64,000 nt of DNA from Aradus depressus (Eukaryota > Arthropoda > Insecta > Hemiptera > Aradidae). Within the stretch, counting starts at the first letter, position 1. Each line of letters starts with the position of its first letter. Made by a program: the position numbers and the translations under genes. Under the pieces are notes generated by a model that did not search any database, was not told the DNA's origin, and saw only the letters and a list, made by a program, of their open reading frames with translations. Of this stretch, positions 1-11,220 are shown one piece after another. The stretch covers positions 36,659,087 to 36,723,086 of the forward strand of contig OY759216.1 of assembly GCA_963662175.1 (NCBI GenBank). The letters are read 5' to 3'.

Positions 1-899
1 AATATATAATAATTGAATTAAGAAATAATAATAATTAAATTACCATATTTCCTGTAGACATTTTAGCTCTTTTCTTTTACTAAATTTTGATTTCTACAGG
101 TAGTTTTTCGAAAAGGGCCCTAAAAAAAGTATCAAAAGTTCGAGACGTGCAATTTTGAAAAAAGTGCACGTATATTTTAATAAAAATTTCAATTAACAAA
201 ATTTTCATTCAGATTTCTAAAGATCTTGTTTTCTAAATTTTGCAAAAATATAAAATCTAATCCAAAGGTTTTCAAATAATCTTACTGGGCCAACAGGGAA
301 AATGAATATAATAGAATTTACTAGAACAAATAGTTTGTGTTTATTTTTTAAATCATCTACATTATAAAATTATAAAACTAAACATTGAAACAAACAAAAA
401 TTAAAAGAAAAACTCTTAAGACTAAATTCTTAAAACTATTATTTCAATCTTTTTCAGTTTTTTTTTTTGCTATTCTTTAAAATTTAAGTTATATATTTCT
501 GGGCATATATCCTGTACATATAAACAAACAACAGTACCTTATTTGCGGATCAATTTCACCGTCAATGCACTCCTATTTAGTTCATCACACTATAAGCCTA
601 AACACCACTGTCCATGTTTTCACTCAGACCGTAGCCATTCTACCCAGGCCTGGCCCTATACACACTAATTAAAACAGCTGATGGCCGTGTTTTGTTTTTT
701 CACTCATTTTGTTTTAAAAGAAATGGTTTCTTATTATTTTTTTACTAATTCAGTTTCTTTTTATACAAAAATAAATATAATTAATTTTTTTATTTTTTTA
801 TTTTTAGTATTTTAATGTGTGCATTATTTTTATACATCACACTCATTCCTCGCAAGATGTTCTAATCTCGCCGATTACCCTTCAACGGCAAGCCAAAAA
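1..899. other. AT-rich sequence, nothing recognised
   Basis: No coding signal, SINE box or repeat end recognised. The stretch is rich in A and T runs. Confidence 0.5.
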
Positions 900-1250
900 A
901 GTCGACAGTGAATCACTGTTGAAACTTCAAATATCTAGTCGATAAATTCATTACATCGGCAGTTATTGGGACTTGTGATTTGAGCCATTGTCTGCTTCTC
1001 CCCCTTCCACTCTGCTGATTCCGCCAAAAATTTATAGGTATCGTCCTAATAGAGCTTTAATATTACATATAAAATTTCGTGTCGATACATTCATTCTACC
1101 GGGAGTTATCGTGCTCACAGACACATAGAATTTTTTTTTTCACTTTGAAATCCTTTTTAGAAAACTTGGAATTTCGTTTGAAAACTCCTTATTTCGAGCA
1201 TTTCTCTCAGATTACATAACTTTCCCTATACTTCGTATAGCTAGAAATAT
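900..1250 (+). repeat. Family R interspersed repeat, 3' two thirds
   Basis: Matches the other R copies block by block: GTGAATCAC head, ATTCATTACATCGGCAGTTA block, then a second block with TCTACCGGGAGTTATCGTG, a T run, and the closing ACTTTCCCTATACTTCGTATAG that begins the terminal hairpin. The closing GGGGAAG arm has decayed to AGAAAT. Family R has no visible coding capacity; its class is unknown. Confidence 0.75.
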
Positions 1251-1370
1251 AAAAGATAGATTCAACATCATAAATAAATTCAATCTTTTGGAGGACAAGA
1301 AAATAGGAGGAAAAAAACTTCATTTCGAAGAAAATAGAAAACCAGTTAATTTCAAGATGAAAGGAGTTCC

Positions 1371-1717
1371 TTCAGACCAGCTGAGGGCGCCGGTAGCTCA
1401 GTGGTATGCGTGCTTGACTTCTGAGCTCAAGAACATGGGTTAGTAACCCGACTGAGGCCCTTAGTTTATTTTATCTGGGAGGTAAAATAAACTTATGCAC
1501 GCCGTCCTTCGGATGGGACGTTAAGCGATGGTCCCGAGCCTGTACGATGTCAGGTACTCGTTAAAGACCCTTACAGTGGGCAAAATTTAGGACTCCCACA
1601 GTAGAGTCGGGCTCATGTCCACTAGAGTGACGAAAGAGCGCTCTGGGAGTAGGCGATATGACCTCGTAGTTAAAGTCAGGGCATGAGTCATAAAACCTAA
1701 CCTAACTTTCAGACCAG
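1371..1717 (+). mobile_element. SINE-A, full length, with target-site duplication
   Basis: tRNA-derived SINE at about 1381-1706. The head carries GGTAGCTCAGTGGT (box A-like); the box B region has decayed to GGGTTAGTAACCC. The body has the inverted repeat TTTATTTTA...TAAAATAAA and the CCTTCGGATGGGACGTTAAG segment, and the 3' end is ATAAAACCTAACCTAAC. The 10-bp direct repeat TTCAGACCAG flanks it at 1371-1380 and 1708-1717, which is direct evidence of retroposition. Transcription would be by RNA polymerase III from the internal boxes; mobilisation needs a partner LINE that was not identified. Confidence 0.9.
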
Positions 1718-1799
1718 TTGGATTTCTGCGTTATGGAAAAGAACTCCTGGAAGAGATGATCAAAAAATGTTTTTTCAAATACTATTTTTTTAAATGTCA

Positions 1800-1935
1800 G
1801 CTGCATCTCACGGTGACAATGTTTGTGGTACATGCTCATGACGACAACGGTTGTGGTGCTTGTCACGGTGACAATAGTTGTGGTTTATTTTCACGGGGAC
1901 AATGGTTATGGTGCATTTCATGGTGGTAATCTGAC
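1800..1935 (+). repeat. Degenerate short tandem repeat (about 29 bp)
   Basis: About four diverged copies of a unit around CACGGTGACAATGGTTGTGG, with spacing near 28-30 bp. The repeats differ enough that the period is approximate. Confidence 0.6.
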
Positions 1936-2700
1936 CGGAGTGAATGTTTAGCGTGATTGGCATCTACTACTCACATCACGCTGAGTGCTTATAGTGGCTG
2001 GCTATAAAGCTGAAACAGAGCCTTGCTGGTCGTTCAGTGGATATAATGATTAGGTACAGACAAGAGGGTAGGTAGATATACTTCTGTAGCCCTCCCATTT
2101 AATGCAGGAACAGATAAAATTTACTCTCGGACAACGCCGGGTACAACAGCTAGTACTTTATAAGGATACACCTTAAATTTAATAGTGTAATTTACTAGAT
2201 GTTATACAACTTTTTTATTGCACATGGAAAAAGAACATTTAAATTTATGTTTTCCAAACACTTTTTAAAGTTAATATTCAAGTCGTAAAAGTTAAAACGT
2301 ATCATCCGTGACATGAAACGTGATCTCTTGAATAAATTTATTTTTTAAGAGCCATTTCCCCTCTCATCAGATTCTCAGGGTTTTAGTTTGTTGACAAAAA
2401 GGACAAGAAGAGTCCTGTGTTTTTATAACAGAAAAAGTGGCAGTGGCGCTTTCAGACAATCCTCGGGGGACTTGAAAAACATTGAATTTATAATGCAAAA
2501 AGAAAAGGGAAAGCGGAAAGGGGGGGGGGGGGGAGGAGAAATGTAAAAATTTGCATACTTCCTAGTATTGCAGTGAGCCAACAAGAACACATCTCACAAG
2601 GAGATGAAGTTTAGATAAGAGAGAAATATCAAACTTTGTATACAATTGTTGTGGAACTTTTCTTTAATTTGTCAACAGAAAATTAGACGATAGGCAAAGA
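1936..2700. other. Unassigned sequence with a poly(G) run
   Basis: No gene or known family recognised. A G homopolymer of about 14 nt lies at 2520-2533. Confidence 0.4.
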
Positions 2701-2710
2701 CCACTCTTTG

Positions 2711-2971
2711 GAGGGCACCGGGAGTTCATAGGTAAAAAACCCGCCAAGGATCTTCGGTTTTTTTAACTGGCAGGTAGAAAAACCTTGAGCATGCGATGGT
2801 CCCGAGCCTGTACGATATCAGATACTCCTTAAAGACCCTAACCTACTTTAGTTAGAATAGCAGAATTTAGGACTTCCATTGTAGATTCTGGCTCACGTCC
2901 ACCAGAGCAATAAAAGAGCACTCTGGTAGTACGCGATATGACCTCATTGTTAAAGCCCGGGCATGATTCAC
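2711..2971 (+). mobile_element. SINE-A, old diverged copy
   Basis: Recognised by GATGGTCCCGAGCCTGTACG, AAAGAGCACTCTGGTAGTA and TTAAAGCCCGGGCATGA in the SINE-A order. The tRNA-like head is badly decayed, and the CCTTCGG segment is missing. Confidence 0.75.
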
Positions 2972-3621
2972 TTTTGTAGGTCTTCCAAATATTTTTACCG
3001 CGTGTTTGACGTCTTATGAGTTGAAAAACGGGGACATATTCTGGAAACTCGTAATACGAGTACATAAGTAATGTGTTTCTTAAACTTCTCTGGGATAATA
3101 TGTCAATATTTTCAATTTTTCTTTTTGACAATATTTCGGGACACTACCCTATTTCTAATGTCACAATGAACATTTTTCTCCTTGGAGACCCTTCTTTTTA
3201 TAACTACAACCTTGACTGTAGTACACTCTCTTCCAAGAACTGAATGCTTGAAAAATCCATGGTAAGTTCCTGAATGGTGAACTGAGGGCCGAGGGAGACC
3301 ATCAGAGATGGATTCCAAAATTATGATTGTTTGTGATTAGATTTACCACAGACTTGCAAGGAGTTAGTTGTTGGAATAGAGAGCGCAACAGTCAAGTTTG
3401 TGGCTATGAAAAAAGGGGTTCCCAAGGAGAAAAAGGTTCATTAATGAACAGAAGAAGTGTCCCATAAATATTGTCAAAAAAAAGAAGACACCCCTGTAAA
3501 AAAAAAAAAATGTCGAAAAAATAACATAAATGAATAAAACAAACTTCATGTTTGTAACATTGTCTATTCCACAAAAAACTTGTACGCAAAAACTAATTAT
3601 TGAAGTTGTTGTGTTAAGCAT
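2972..3621. other. Unassigned sequence
   Basis: Short open frames occur on the minus strand (for example 2838-3131 and 3364-3621), but they cross SINE or AT-rich sequence and show no conserved motif. No feature is called. Confidence 0.4.
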
Positions 3622-3876
3622 CAGCCCTTAAACCATCGTTTTCCTTTGGCCAATTTGGCTAAAAATTAATAGGTCCTTAGAAAGTATTGAATACACTTTT
3701 AAAATTTCATGTCACACACATTCTATCGGGAGTAATCGTGTTTAAAGCCACACACACACAGACTTTTTTTCAGTTTTGAAATTAGGTCGGAAAATGTGCA
3801 ATTTCGTAGAAAACTCAACATCGAATGTCTGACCGATTACAAAAATTCGCCTATACTTCATATAGTTGGAGAAATA
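3622..3876 (+). repeat. Family R repeat, 3' part
   Basis: Contains the TTTGGCTAAAAATTAATAGG block, the TCTATCGGGAGTAATCGTG block, CACACACACAGAC followed by a T run, ACTCAACATCGAATGTCTGACC, and the terminal CCTATACTTCATATAG. Confidence 0.8.
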
Positions 3877-4002
3877 AATTGAATTGATAATCTACAGGAT
3901 AAATACAACAACAACGCAAAAAGTGAAGTTTCTACTCTCTGTGATACTAGCTGGCAATTTGTAACACTCAAGATGTCGAACATTACATCAAATAATTGAA
4001 AA

Positions 4003-4143
4003 CAAAGAACTTTTATATTGTTTATTTCCACAAAAATGTTTACATAAAATGAACCGGTTTCGGCTTGATGGTACATTTTTGAACTTTGTGCTGACCGAAA
4101 TCGGTACACTTTAGACAATATAAAAGTTAATCACGTTCTTTAT
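4003..4143. repeat. Small imperfect inverted-repeat element with CCGGTTTCGGC core
   Basis: Outer arms AAAGAACTTTTATATTGT and ACAATATAAAAG...GTTCTTT face each other. Inside are GAACCGGTTTCGGCTTGATGG and, inverted, CTGACCGAAATCGGTAC. This is one of the elements sharing the GAAACCGG core described in the findings; its class is inferred to be Penelope-derived or non-autonomous. Confidence 0.6.
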
Positions 4144-4221
4144 TTTTATTTATCTTGATTAAGTTTCCACTTTATCGCAGAAATATATTCTGACATGAAC
4201 ACTACATCATTGAATACACAT

Positions 4222-4432
4222 AGACGTTGTCTTCCCACTGTTTTATTTTAGACCAGAACCGGTTTTCGACGCAACTGCGTCATCATCAGTGGTTCATCTG
4301 CGAGTATGATAGAATTATAAAATGTACAAATAATGAAAAGTATAAAAAACTCTTAAAGCATCAGTGTACAGAGTAAGAAGATAAAAAATTATTAACTTAC
4401 TTACCCCACCCACACAGTACAGCGGTTAAAGG
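4222..4432 (+). repeat. Single-arm relative of the 16.1-kb palindrome
   Basis: Bases 4222-4300 match one arm of the palindrome at 16098-16336 (GACGTTGTCTTCCCACTG, CCAGAACCGGTTTTCGACGC, GTCATCATCAGTGGTTCATC). The arm's inner end, CACCCACACAGTACAGCGGTT, appears only at 4411-4432, after about 110 bp of unrelated AT-rich sequence. The palindrome is therefore a derived, arm-doubled form. Confidence 0.75.
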
Positions 4433-4493
4433 ACAACTGGCATAGCTCTAAACGGAGCTATGTTCATTCACTCTCTCTACATGCAAAACCATT

Positions 4494-4700
4494 TAAAAAC
4501 ATTTGGGGGCCATGGCGGCCGTACGGGCTAGTGCGTAGGGCTTTGGTCGCATGGTCTCACTATGGTTTACGGGTTCGAATCCCGTCCGGGAGTGAGTTTT
4601 ATTTCGTAGATAGAACTCCCCCCCGGGGCCATGGATGTCGTAAATAACTAGATAACACATTGACATGGCTAATATGCACCGTATATAAAAAAAAAAAACA
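4494..4700 (+). mobile_element. SINE-B copy
   Basis: GGCCATGGCGGCCGTACGGGCT head (Leu/Ser-like box A region), box B GGGTTCGAATCCCG, then a body with facing arms GAGTTTTAT and ATAGAACTC, ending in a run of A. AAAAACATT before the head recurs at the end of the A tail and may be the target-site duplication. Confidence 0.88.
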
Positions 4701-4709
4701 TTCATTCCA

Positions 4710-4971
4710 ATAGGTTAGGTTTTATGACTCATGCCCGGGCTTTAACTATGAGGTCATATCGCCTACTACATGAGCCCGACTCTACTGTGGGAGTCCTAAA
4801 TTTTGCCTACCCTAAATTTTTTATTCATCTAGGGTAGGGTTCACCTGACATCGTACAGGCTCGGGACCACCGCTTAACGTCCCATCCGAAGGACGGCGCG
4901 CTTAAGTTTATTTTACCTCCCAGATAAAATAAACTAAGGGCCTCGGTCGGGTTTCGAACCCACGTCCTTTT
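4710..4971 (-). mobile_element. SINE-A, 5'-truncated
   Basis: The reverse strand runs from box B (GGGTTCGAAACCC) through the TAAAATAAA inverted repeat to the 3' tail CATAAAACCTAACC. The box A half is missing. ATTCATTCCAAT and TTTCATTCTAAT at the two ends may be a decayed target-site duplication. Confidence 0.85.
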
Positions 4972-5045
4972 CATTCTAATATACATAATAATTAAAACAA
5001 ATCTCTACATAATAAGTAACATAATATAAAAAATTTCACCATACA

Positions 5046-5250
5046 TCCAAAGGATTTTTTTTAAATCATAAAATATAATAAATAAAATAAAATAAAAAAA
5101 TACAATTTTTAAAAAATATTATCACAGAATTGAAAAATAATAAAATAAAATACACATAATAAATATATTTATAAAAACCAGCCAAAAAGCTTTTACAATA
5201 CATCTCTTACAGGACAGCTACTTCCCTTCATCGAAGACATGTGTGAACAT
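5046..5250 (-). repeat. Repeat X, intact relative of the 8.3-kb copy
   Basis: Its reverse complement matches 8265-8425 plus 9471-9490 (GGGAAGTAGCTGTC...TAAGAGATG, TTTTTGGCTGGTTT, TTATTATGTGTATTTTATTT). It lacks the LINE that splits the other copy, so it is a paralogous empty site. Confidence 0.75.
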
Positions 5251-5750
5251 TCAAAATTGTAATCAATACATTAAAAATTAACGTCAATATTTTAACTCCG
5301 TCAAGTTGTTTTTACGACGTAAAGGCTTCAGAATAATTAATATTTTCTCTTGTTGAAGAGGAGCAACGTTTGACTTTAATCGAAAAAGCTGTCATAAAAG
5401 ATCATGAGAAGCGATAAGGAAGCATTGAAGGAAAAAAAAAATGATTATCATGAAGGTATATAACAAGTTTTTTCGTCTCCATTGGCTTCGGTTATTGTTA
5501 ACGTTATTACTTTCAGAGGAAGAATTGAGATTGGTTAAAATATCCATTTCAATTTAATGAAGTACTAGCAGGTAACTTGGCCTGGAGTAACTTCAAGCAG
5601 ATTAGTAATATTATCCGTAGTGTCAGTAATTTAGTTAATTTTAACATGAGTTTGAAAATATTTTTATCAACAACAAATAAGAGAGTGAGCTTTGAGATAG
5701 TACGTTGGAATAATGAATTCTGGATGGCAGGTTCGAAATTTGGCACGCCC
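5251..5750. other. Unassigned sequence
   Basis: Opposed 60-65 codon frames at 5549-5759 overlap each other and have no motif. No feature is called. Confidence 0.4.
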
Positions 5751-5985
5751 GCCCCTTGAGCACGCCATCCTTAGAAGATGACGTTAAGCGATGATCCTGA
5801 ACCGGTGCGATATACAGGTACTCGTTAAAAACCCCTACCTCTAGATTAATAAACCAAGGTAGGCAAAATTGAGGACTCCCACAGTTGAGTCGTGCTCATT
5901 TTCACCAGAATGACGAATGAGTGCTCTGGTAGTAGGCGATATGACCTTGTAGTTAAGCTCGTGTATGAGTCACAATAAGTAACCA
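5751..5985 (+). mobile_element. SINE-A, 5'-truncated, diverged
   Basis: Has TTGAGCACGCCATCCTTAGA, GTACTCGTTAAAAACCCCTA, GTGCTCTGGTAGTAGGCGAT and the AATAACTAA-type end in decayed form. Confidence 0.8.
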
Positions 5986-6128
5986 AACAAGAGCCTAAAC
6001 TTATAACTGATTTTTAGGCTGATATGCTAAGTTCATAAGGCCTTACAAACAAATTTTAAAAAAACTAATTTTTATAAGATATGTTTTTGAAATTGAAAAC
6101 GAATCTATGTATATATAAACTAAATCAA

Positions 6129-6290
6129 TTTACAATGTCAGGTACTCGTTAAAGACCCCTGCCCTAAGTGAATAAACTTTCACAGCAGAGTCGGACTCAT
6201 GTCCATTGGAATGACGAAAGAGCGCTCTGGTTGTAGGCGATATGACCTCGTAGTTAAAGCCCGGGCATGAGTCATAAAACGTAACTTTTA
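6129..6290 (+). mobile_element. SINE-A, 3' half
   Basis: Begins inside the body at GTCAGGTACTCGTTAAAGAC and continues to GGGCATGAGTCATAAAACG. The tRNA-like part is absent. Confidence 0.85.
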
Positions 6291-6405
6291 GAAGTAAGTA
6301 GACATTTTCAATGATTTCGAGGCAGGTGGTTTGTTTACTTCAACTCAATGTTCAATACAAAACTCGAAACCGCTATTAGCAGTGCCTTTCCTCCCTGATT
6401 CGCCT

Positions 6406-6655
6406 ACTGAGCTCAATATCGCGGGTTCGAAACCCGGCGGCTCCCTTAAGTTGTTTATCAGGGAGGTGGAAAAACCTTGAGCACGCTGTTCTTCAAGAGA
6501 GGACGATAAGCGATGGACTCGAGCCTGTGAGATATCAGGTACTTGTGAAATGGTGAATAAACCTAGTTAGCAAAACTAGAACTCCCACTGTAGAATGACG
6601 AAAGAGTGCTCTGTTGGTAGGTGATTATGACCTCGTAGTTAAGCCCGTTGGAAAT
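6406..6655 (+). mobile_element. SINE-A, diverged copy with box B
   Basis: TACTGAGCTCAATATCGCGG followed by box B GGGTTCGAAACCC, then the body and TATGACCTCGTAGTTAAGCC. The box A half is missing or unrecognisable. Confidence 0.8.
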
Positions 6656-7299
6656 TTGATTTACTACATTTTTTTGTTTTTTACATTAACCTCGAAAAGT
6701 GAACCGTTGAAGAGTTATTACAATACTTCCCCTATACAACGTACATCTGAAAAAATAAACAGAGTACATCGGGGCAATGAAACCGTAATAAAGGGAACAG
6801 CCTGGCTTCAATACTAAATCAGGATGGCGATGAATAATTTAGACAAAAGGGGCTAAATTATGTATTATTCGGATCTGACTGAGAGGGCGGCAGCGTCATG
6901 GGTTCGTGACGAAAAGCCGGTCTATAACTACACTGATTCGGCAAGCACGATAGCTCAATAATTAATTTGTCTATTTAATTTTTAATGCACCAACCTCAGT
7001 TTGCATTTTGATTTCGTTATTTTTTGTAAGAGAACGTGAGTATTCAGGGCAATGAGCGAACTATGAGACCGAATGGAACAGATAATGGGGCCCTTCTCAT
7101 GTGCAAGGTCTGAGGAGAATGGCGGTCGGTATTCTTTGCAATTTTCCAAGTGAGGGGTAACTGACACCCTAATGAAGATAAACTGTGTAGAATTTGAAGA
7201 GGTAAAGATTAATGAGTTGTTAATAAATAAAAATGCTCCTTGATGGTATTTGTGGCCAGGAAGACTAAACCGGACATGTCTTCTGCTAGTGGAGTCGTT
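6656..7299. other. Unassigned sequence
   Basis: The 125-codon minus-strand frame at 6982-7359 overlaps the RNase H remnant on the other strand and shows no domain. Nothing else is recognised. Confidence 0.4.
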
Positions 7300-7510
7300 A
7301 AAGTGTAATGTGGGTAGGATCAGGTGGGCACTGGAGCTGTTGAGTCCAGGGTAGAGCAATACGTGGGCCTACTGGAACAAAACAGAGGTAGAATTGAGAT
7401 GAGTCCCAGGAGATCAGGGATTTGAGGGCAACGAAAGGGCTGATGAACTAGCCAGGTCAGCAGGAACTGACAGAGCACCCATAGGACTGGAACCCTTCTG
7501 GGGGGATCTC
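7300..7510 (+). pseudogene. Retrotransposon RNase H domain remnant
   Basis: The plus-strand translation near 7405-7500 reads VPGDQGFEGNERADELARSA, matching the C-terminal part of retroelement RNase H, usually VPGH-G-x-GNE-x-AD-x-LA. The D of the AD pair is present, and the usual H of VPGH is replaced by D. Upstream translation, in fragments with a stop, is compatible with the middle of the domain. RNase H domains of this sort occur in I- and LOA-type LINEs and in LTR elements; Jockey elements generally lack one. No RT or integrase lies alongside, so the source family is open. Confidence 0.7.
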
Positions 7511-8264
7511 TATTAGAAGAGTAAGCAGGGAACGCAATCCCGTTATTTGCGATACCAAAACTTCTAATCCTGCTGAATCCCGGGATTATCGGGATCCCGT
7601 AGGTTTTTCTAACAGTTTTTTAACTTTTGATATTAAGTAAGTGGGTAAAAATGAAAATATTGTTTACTTTTTTTATTTTTTAATGTAGAAAAATACAAAC
7701 ATTTAAAGAAAATGAAAGCAAATGTACAAAGAAAAATCTACATTAAGAATTGACCAAAATGTTTGCTGAAAACCAAGGGAAGACGTACGGATATCCTAGA
7801 AGGCTTGGAGATCCGACTTTTGTTACATGAGGATACGAACAGTCTTAGCAAAAAAAAAACATTAAGGCGTAGTCAAGGCCCACGCCGTAGGTTTCCCGTG
7901 AAAACTGATTTTCCTCTCATTTGCGTTTTCTATAATTCCGCGCATATTTACGATTCATGTGAGACGATATCTTTAATTTTTTTGCAATTTTCAATTAAAT
8001 AGGTACCGATTTTTACATATATTTCGGCGAATATTTGTATTGTTTCACTTTGAGCTCTATCCATTGTGACATCAACCGTTGTTATCGCATTATTAGTCTA
8101 GTAGTTATTATCGATTGAAATCTGACGGTATTTTGTAACACAAGAAAGTTTGACCGGCTATCACTGTGCTTAACGAGCGAATAGACGTTTTCACGTCAAA
8201 AAGTAGAGGTTAAGAACTCCCTTTTCCTGCCTCATCTGTGTGAGTGACTGGTTCCAAACTAACA
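7511..8264. other. Unassigned sequence
   Basis: A short open frame at 7763-8002 has no recognisable domain. No repeat family was recognised. Confidence 0.4.
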
Positions 8265-8425
8265 ATAAGGGAAGTAGCTGTCATGTAAGAGATGAATTGT
8301 GAACGTTTTTTGGCTGGTTTGGATAATGATATTTATTATGTGTATTTTATTTTATATATTTTTCAAGTCTGTGATGTTAATTTTTTTAAATTGTATTTAT
8401 TTATTTTTATGTTATTTTATTTATT
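8265..8425 (+). repeat. Repeat X, left part, split by a LINE
   Basis: Homologous to the reverse complement of 5046-5250. The match stops at the LINE and resumes at 9471 (TTATTTATTATATTTTATGA). Confidence 0.75.
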
Positions 8426-9470
8426 CATACTTAACGGATAGGTATTTCGCCGTCCGTCAGGGCTCAGCTATTTCCTCCTGCCACCCCATACTGGCCGGCG
8501 TGCCTCAGGGCTCAATATTAGCCCCCCTATTATACTCCATGTACACCTTCGACTTACCCACCGACCCTCTCACATTAACAGCCACATACGCAGATGACAC
8601 CGCCATTCTAGCCTCTCACACAGATCCTCACACCACTTCACTCATACTACAGCAACACCTTAACAAAATTGAAGTTTGGAGTAAATCTTGGAAAATTAAA
8701 TTTAACTCCACAAAATGTCAACACGTAACATTCGCTCTCCGCCGTGGTGACTGCCCCTCAGTATTCCTTGAAGACCAGCCATTACCTCATACCTCTTCCG
8801 TAAAATATTTAGGATTAACCCTCGATAGAAGGCTGACTTGGAACCCTCACACTCGAACGACACGACTCACACTAGACCGGCGACTTGACTATTGTACAGT
8901 ATTTTGAATAGGCGTTCTAAATTATCTACTCGACAAAAACTAAATTGTTATACATATCTTCTCCGACCTCTCTTGACAAATGGCTTACAAATATACGGTA
9001 CAGCCAAGACTTCGAACATCAAAAGAATACAGGTATTTCAATCCAAGACTCTCCGAGTGATCACGCAATGCCCACCATACGTTAGCAACAAGACTTTACA
9101 CGGCGATTTGAACATCACACCCATAGACACAACCATTAAACATTTATACCAACGTTTCTACACCAAAATTTACTTACACACCAATCCGGAAATTCGCAAA
9201 ATCTTAAGTACAAATTTACCCCACAATCCCCCAAGAAGATTAAATAGAGTTTGGCATAGAGATCTCCTGGTATGAAGTGATGTCATGAGGGTTCACCGCT
9301 GCGTGTTTTTCCTCTCTCAAGCCTTTCATGTCATATTTATTTTTATTATTTTATTTTATTTTTATTATTTTTGGATAGTACCTACATGTCAGCCCAGCCG
9401 CTGGTTGTGCATTTTTCTACATAGTTGTGGCTTTAAATAAATAAATACAAAAAAAAAAAAAAAAAAAAAA
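8426..9470 (+). mobile_element. Jockey-type LINE, 5'-truncated, frameshifted
   Basis: About 98% identical by eye to 21448-22495. It begins inside the RT domain just before TDRYFAVRQGSA and contains GVPQGSILAPLL and YADDTAILASH. A single-base loss near 8886 shifts the frame before SILNRRSKLSTRQK. The C-terminus RRLNRVWHRDLLV ends at 9275. About 175 bp of 3' UTR and an A run (9449-9470) follow. TTATTTATT occurs at 8417-8425 and 9471-9479 as the target-site duplication, supported by the uninterrupted paralogue at 5046-5250. An open frame starting at 8299 is a chimera of repeat X and this LINE, not a gene. Confidence 0.93.
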
Positions 9471-9558
9471 TTATTTATTATATTTTATGACAACAAAAAA
9501 TTCTTTTGGCTGTATAGGGAATTTTATTGTAGAAAAATAACTAAATGTTATGATAGCT

Positions 9559-9776
9559 AGTAGTTTTTCTCGTAATAAAGCTCTAAACAAGATATTAGCT
9601 CTGTTTCCATCTAAACTCCACAGACTACGAATGCTGCCTTTCGGTTGACATTGTTTACGTCAATGTTCGCTCACAATGTGATACGTGATGACACTTCTTC
9701 CTAGTAGTTTTTCTCGTAATAAAGCTCTAAACAAGATATAAGCTCTGGTTTCCATTTAAACTCCACAGACTAACAC
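9559..9776 (+). repeat. Direct repeat pair of about 75 bp
   Basis: CTAGTAGTTTTTCTCGTAAT and the following AAAGCTCTAAACAAGATAT...CTCCACAGACTA occur at 9559-9632 and again at 9701-9772, about 142 bp apart. This is a local duplication; the intervening segment contains CGCTCACAATGTGATACGTG. Confidence 0.8.
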
Positions 9777-9986
9777 TCATTCAATTAAGACAAGCTGGAA
9801 CAGGTAATATAAACTTCCTGGAAAGTTAATAGGTAAAACTGTGTAGTTGAAGGGGAGTGAAACTAAACACCGGTTTATCTAGGTACCTGTAATTAGTCTG
9901 TAAAGGAAAACTTACAAAAACCAACGGAACTTCAACTTACAACACTTATCTTAAACTTAATATATGACAATTATTCTTTTTTTTTT

Positions 9987-10187
9987 GGGAGCCATGGTGC
10001 TCGTGCGGGCTAGAGCGTAGGGCTTTGGTCGCATGGTCTCACCATGGTTTGCGAATCCAGCCCGGGAGTGAGTTGTATTTCGTAGATAAAACTCCCTCCC
10101 GGGGCCATGGATGTCGTAAATATAACTAAATAACACATTGACATAATATGCACAGTACACAGTACATAAGACAAAAAAAAAAAAAAA
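9987..10187 (+). mobile_element. SINE-B copy
   Basis: GGGAGCCATGGTGCTCGTGC head, GGTCGCATGGTCTCACCATG, decayed box B, GGGGCCATGGATGTCGT, and an A tail at 10172-10187. Confidence 0.88.
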
Positions 10188-10204
10188 TATTTTTTACTCC
10201 CCCA

Positions 10205-10757
10205 AATTTTGTCAATTTCACAAAAATCTGATGCAGAGCTTTCAACGGAATTTCATGTTTTCCTACATCCATTTCACTCAAAAAAAAAAAAAAAAAAAAA
10301 GTTTGTGAACACCATAATTCCCAATAGAAGGAATGTATCCACACGAAAATCTATATGAAATCCTGAACCTTTCGTACGACGACACCTAATGTTTTTCTAC
10401 CAAATCGAATGAAGGGAAGAAGCGGATTAAGGGGGAGGCTTAACACAAAAACTCTAATAACTGCCGATATAATGAATTAATATATCGACACAAAATTTCG
10501 TATGTGAATTCAAAACCCCAGAAGGACGACACTCACTTATTAATTTTCAGCTGACGGAAGTGGGGGAGCTCAACTCAAAAACCACTTTACATTTAACATT
10601 TCATATTTAAAATCGAGTTAGGAGCCCCTATGTAAATCAACTGTTAAATATTAGTGCAAACGGTCGACTGGTTTTGAAGGGGGAGCGAAAATTTAATTGA
10701 TTAATCCGTGCTGGGAAAGTACACTTCCGGTGTTTCTCCGACGACTTTTTTTTACTG
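10205..10757 (-). repeat. Family R repeat, nearly full length
   Basis: Reverse orientation. GGAATTTCATGTTTTC and an A run mark the 3' part, CTCTAATAACTGCCGATATA the middle, and GGTCGACTGGTTTTGAAGGG, GAGCGAAAATTTAATTGATT and GGAAAGTACACTTCCGG the head. It shows the usual order of internal blocks. Confidence 0.82.
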
Positions 10758-10760
10758 TAA

Positions 10761-11220
10761 AAATGTTGTGTAAACATTTTTTTTTTTCATATTTTAAAAT
10801 TCGGGGATTGGAATACATCAAAACATATTAAATTCGGTCGAATTACGTAACTTTTGTTGACATAACTTATATATACAGAGAGAAGATAAAAAAAAGTTAT
10901 CATTGCTTCATCAAAAATTTGTTTCTCATTCCATCATCCACAAATATATATTTTTTATATTTAATAAAAAAAGTTCGTTGTCAATAATTAAAAATATGAT
11001 GAAGTATGGTTGGAGGGTTGTTGAGATCATTATGGTTTGAATATTTAAAATCCATTCATCAAGAAGAGCCCCCTTCAGCTAGCTCTCCTGGCGATAATTA
11101 GCAGAAACTCGCACTCTCCCAGAGCACTCCTCTCAATGAATCACCAATGAATTAATTAGAAAACCAACCATTCATTACCTCAACCCAGGGGCCTAGATAA
11201 TTTTTCTTTCTCGGAAAGGA
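10761..11220. other. Unassigned AT-rich sequence
   Basis: No recognised family or coding signal. Confidence 0.4.

Noticed and set aside
6982..7359. 125-codon minus-strand frame
   Set aside because: Partly antisense to the RNase H remnant; no motif on the minus strand.
8299..8907. Apparent 202-codon gene with a hydrophobic N-terminus
   Set aside because: A chimera: the hydrophobic start is AT-rich repeat X and the rest is LINE RT; it crosses a target-site duplication.
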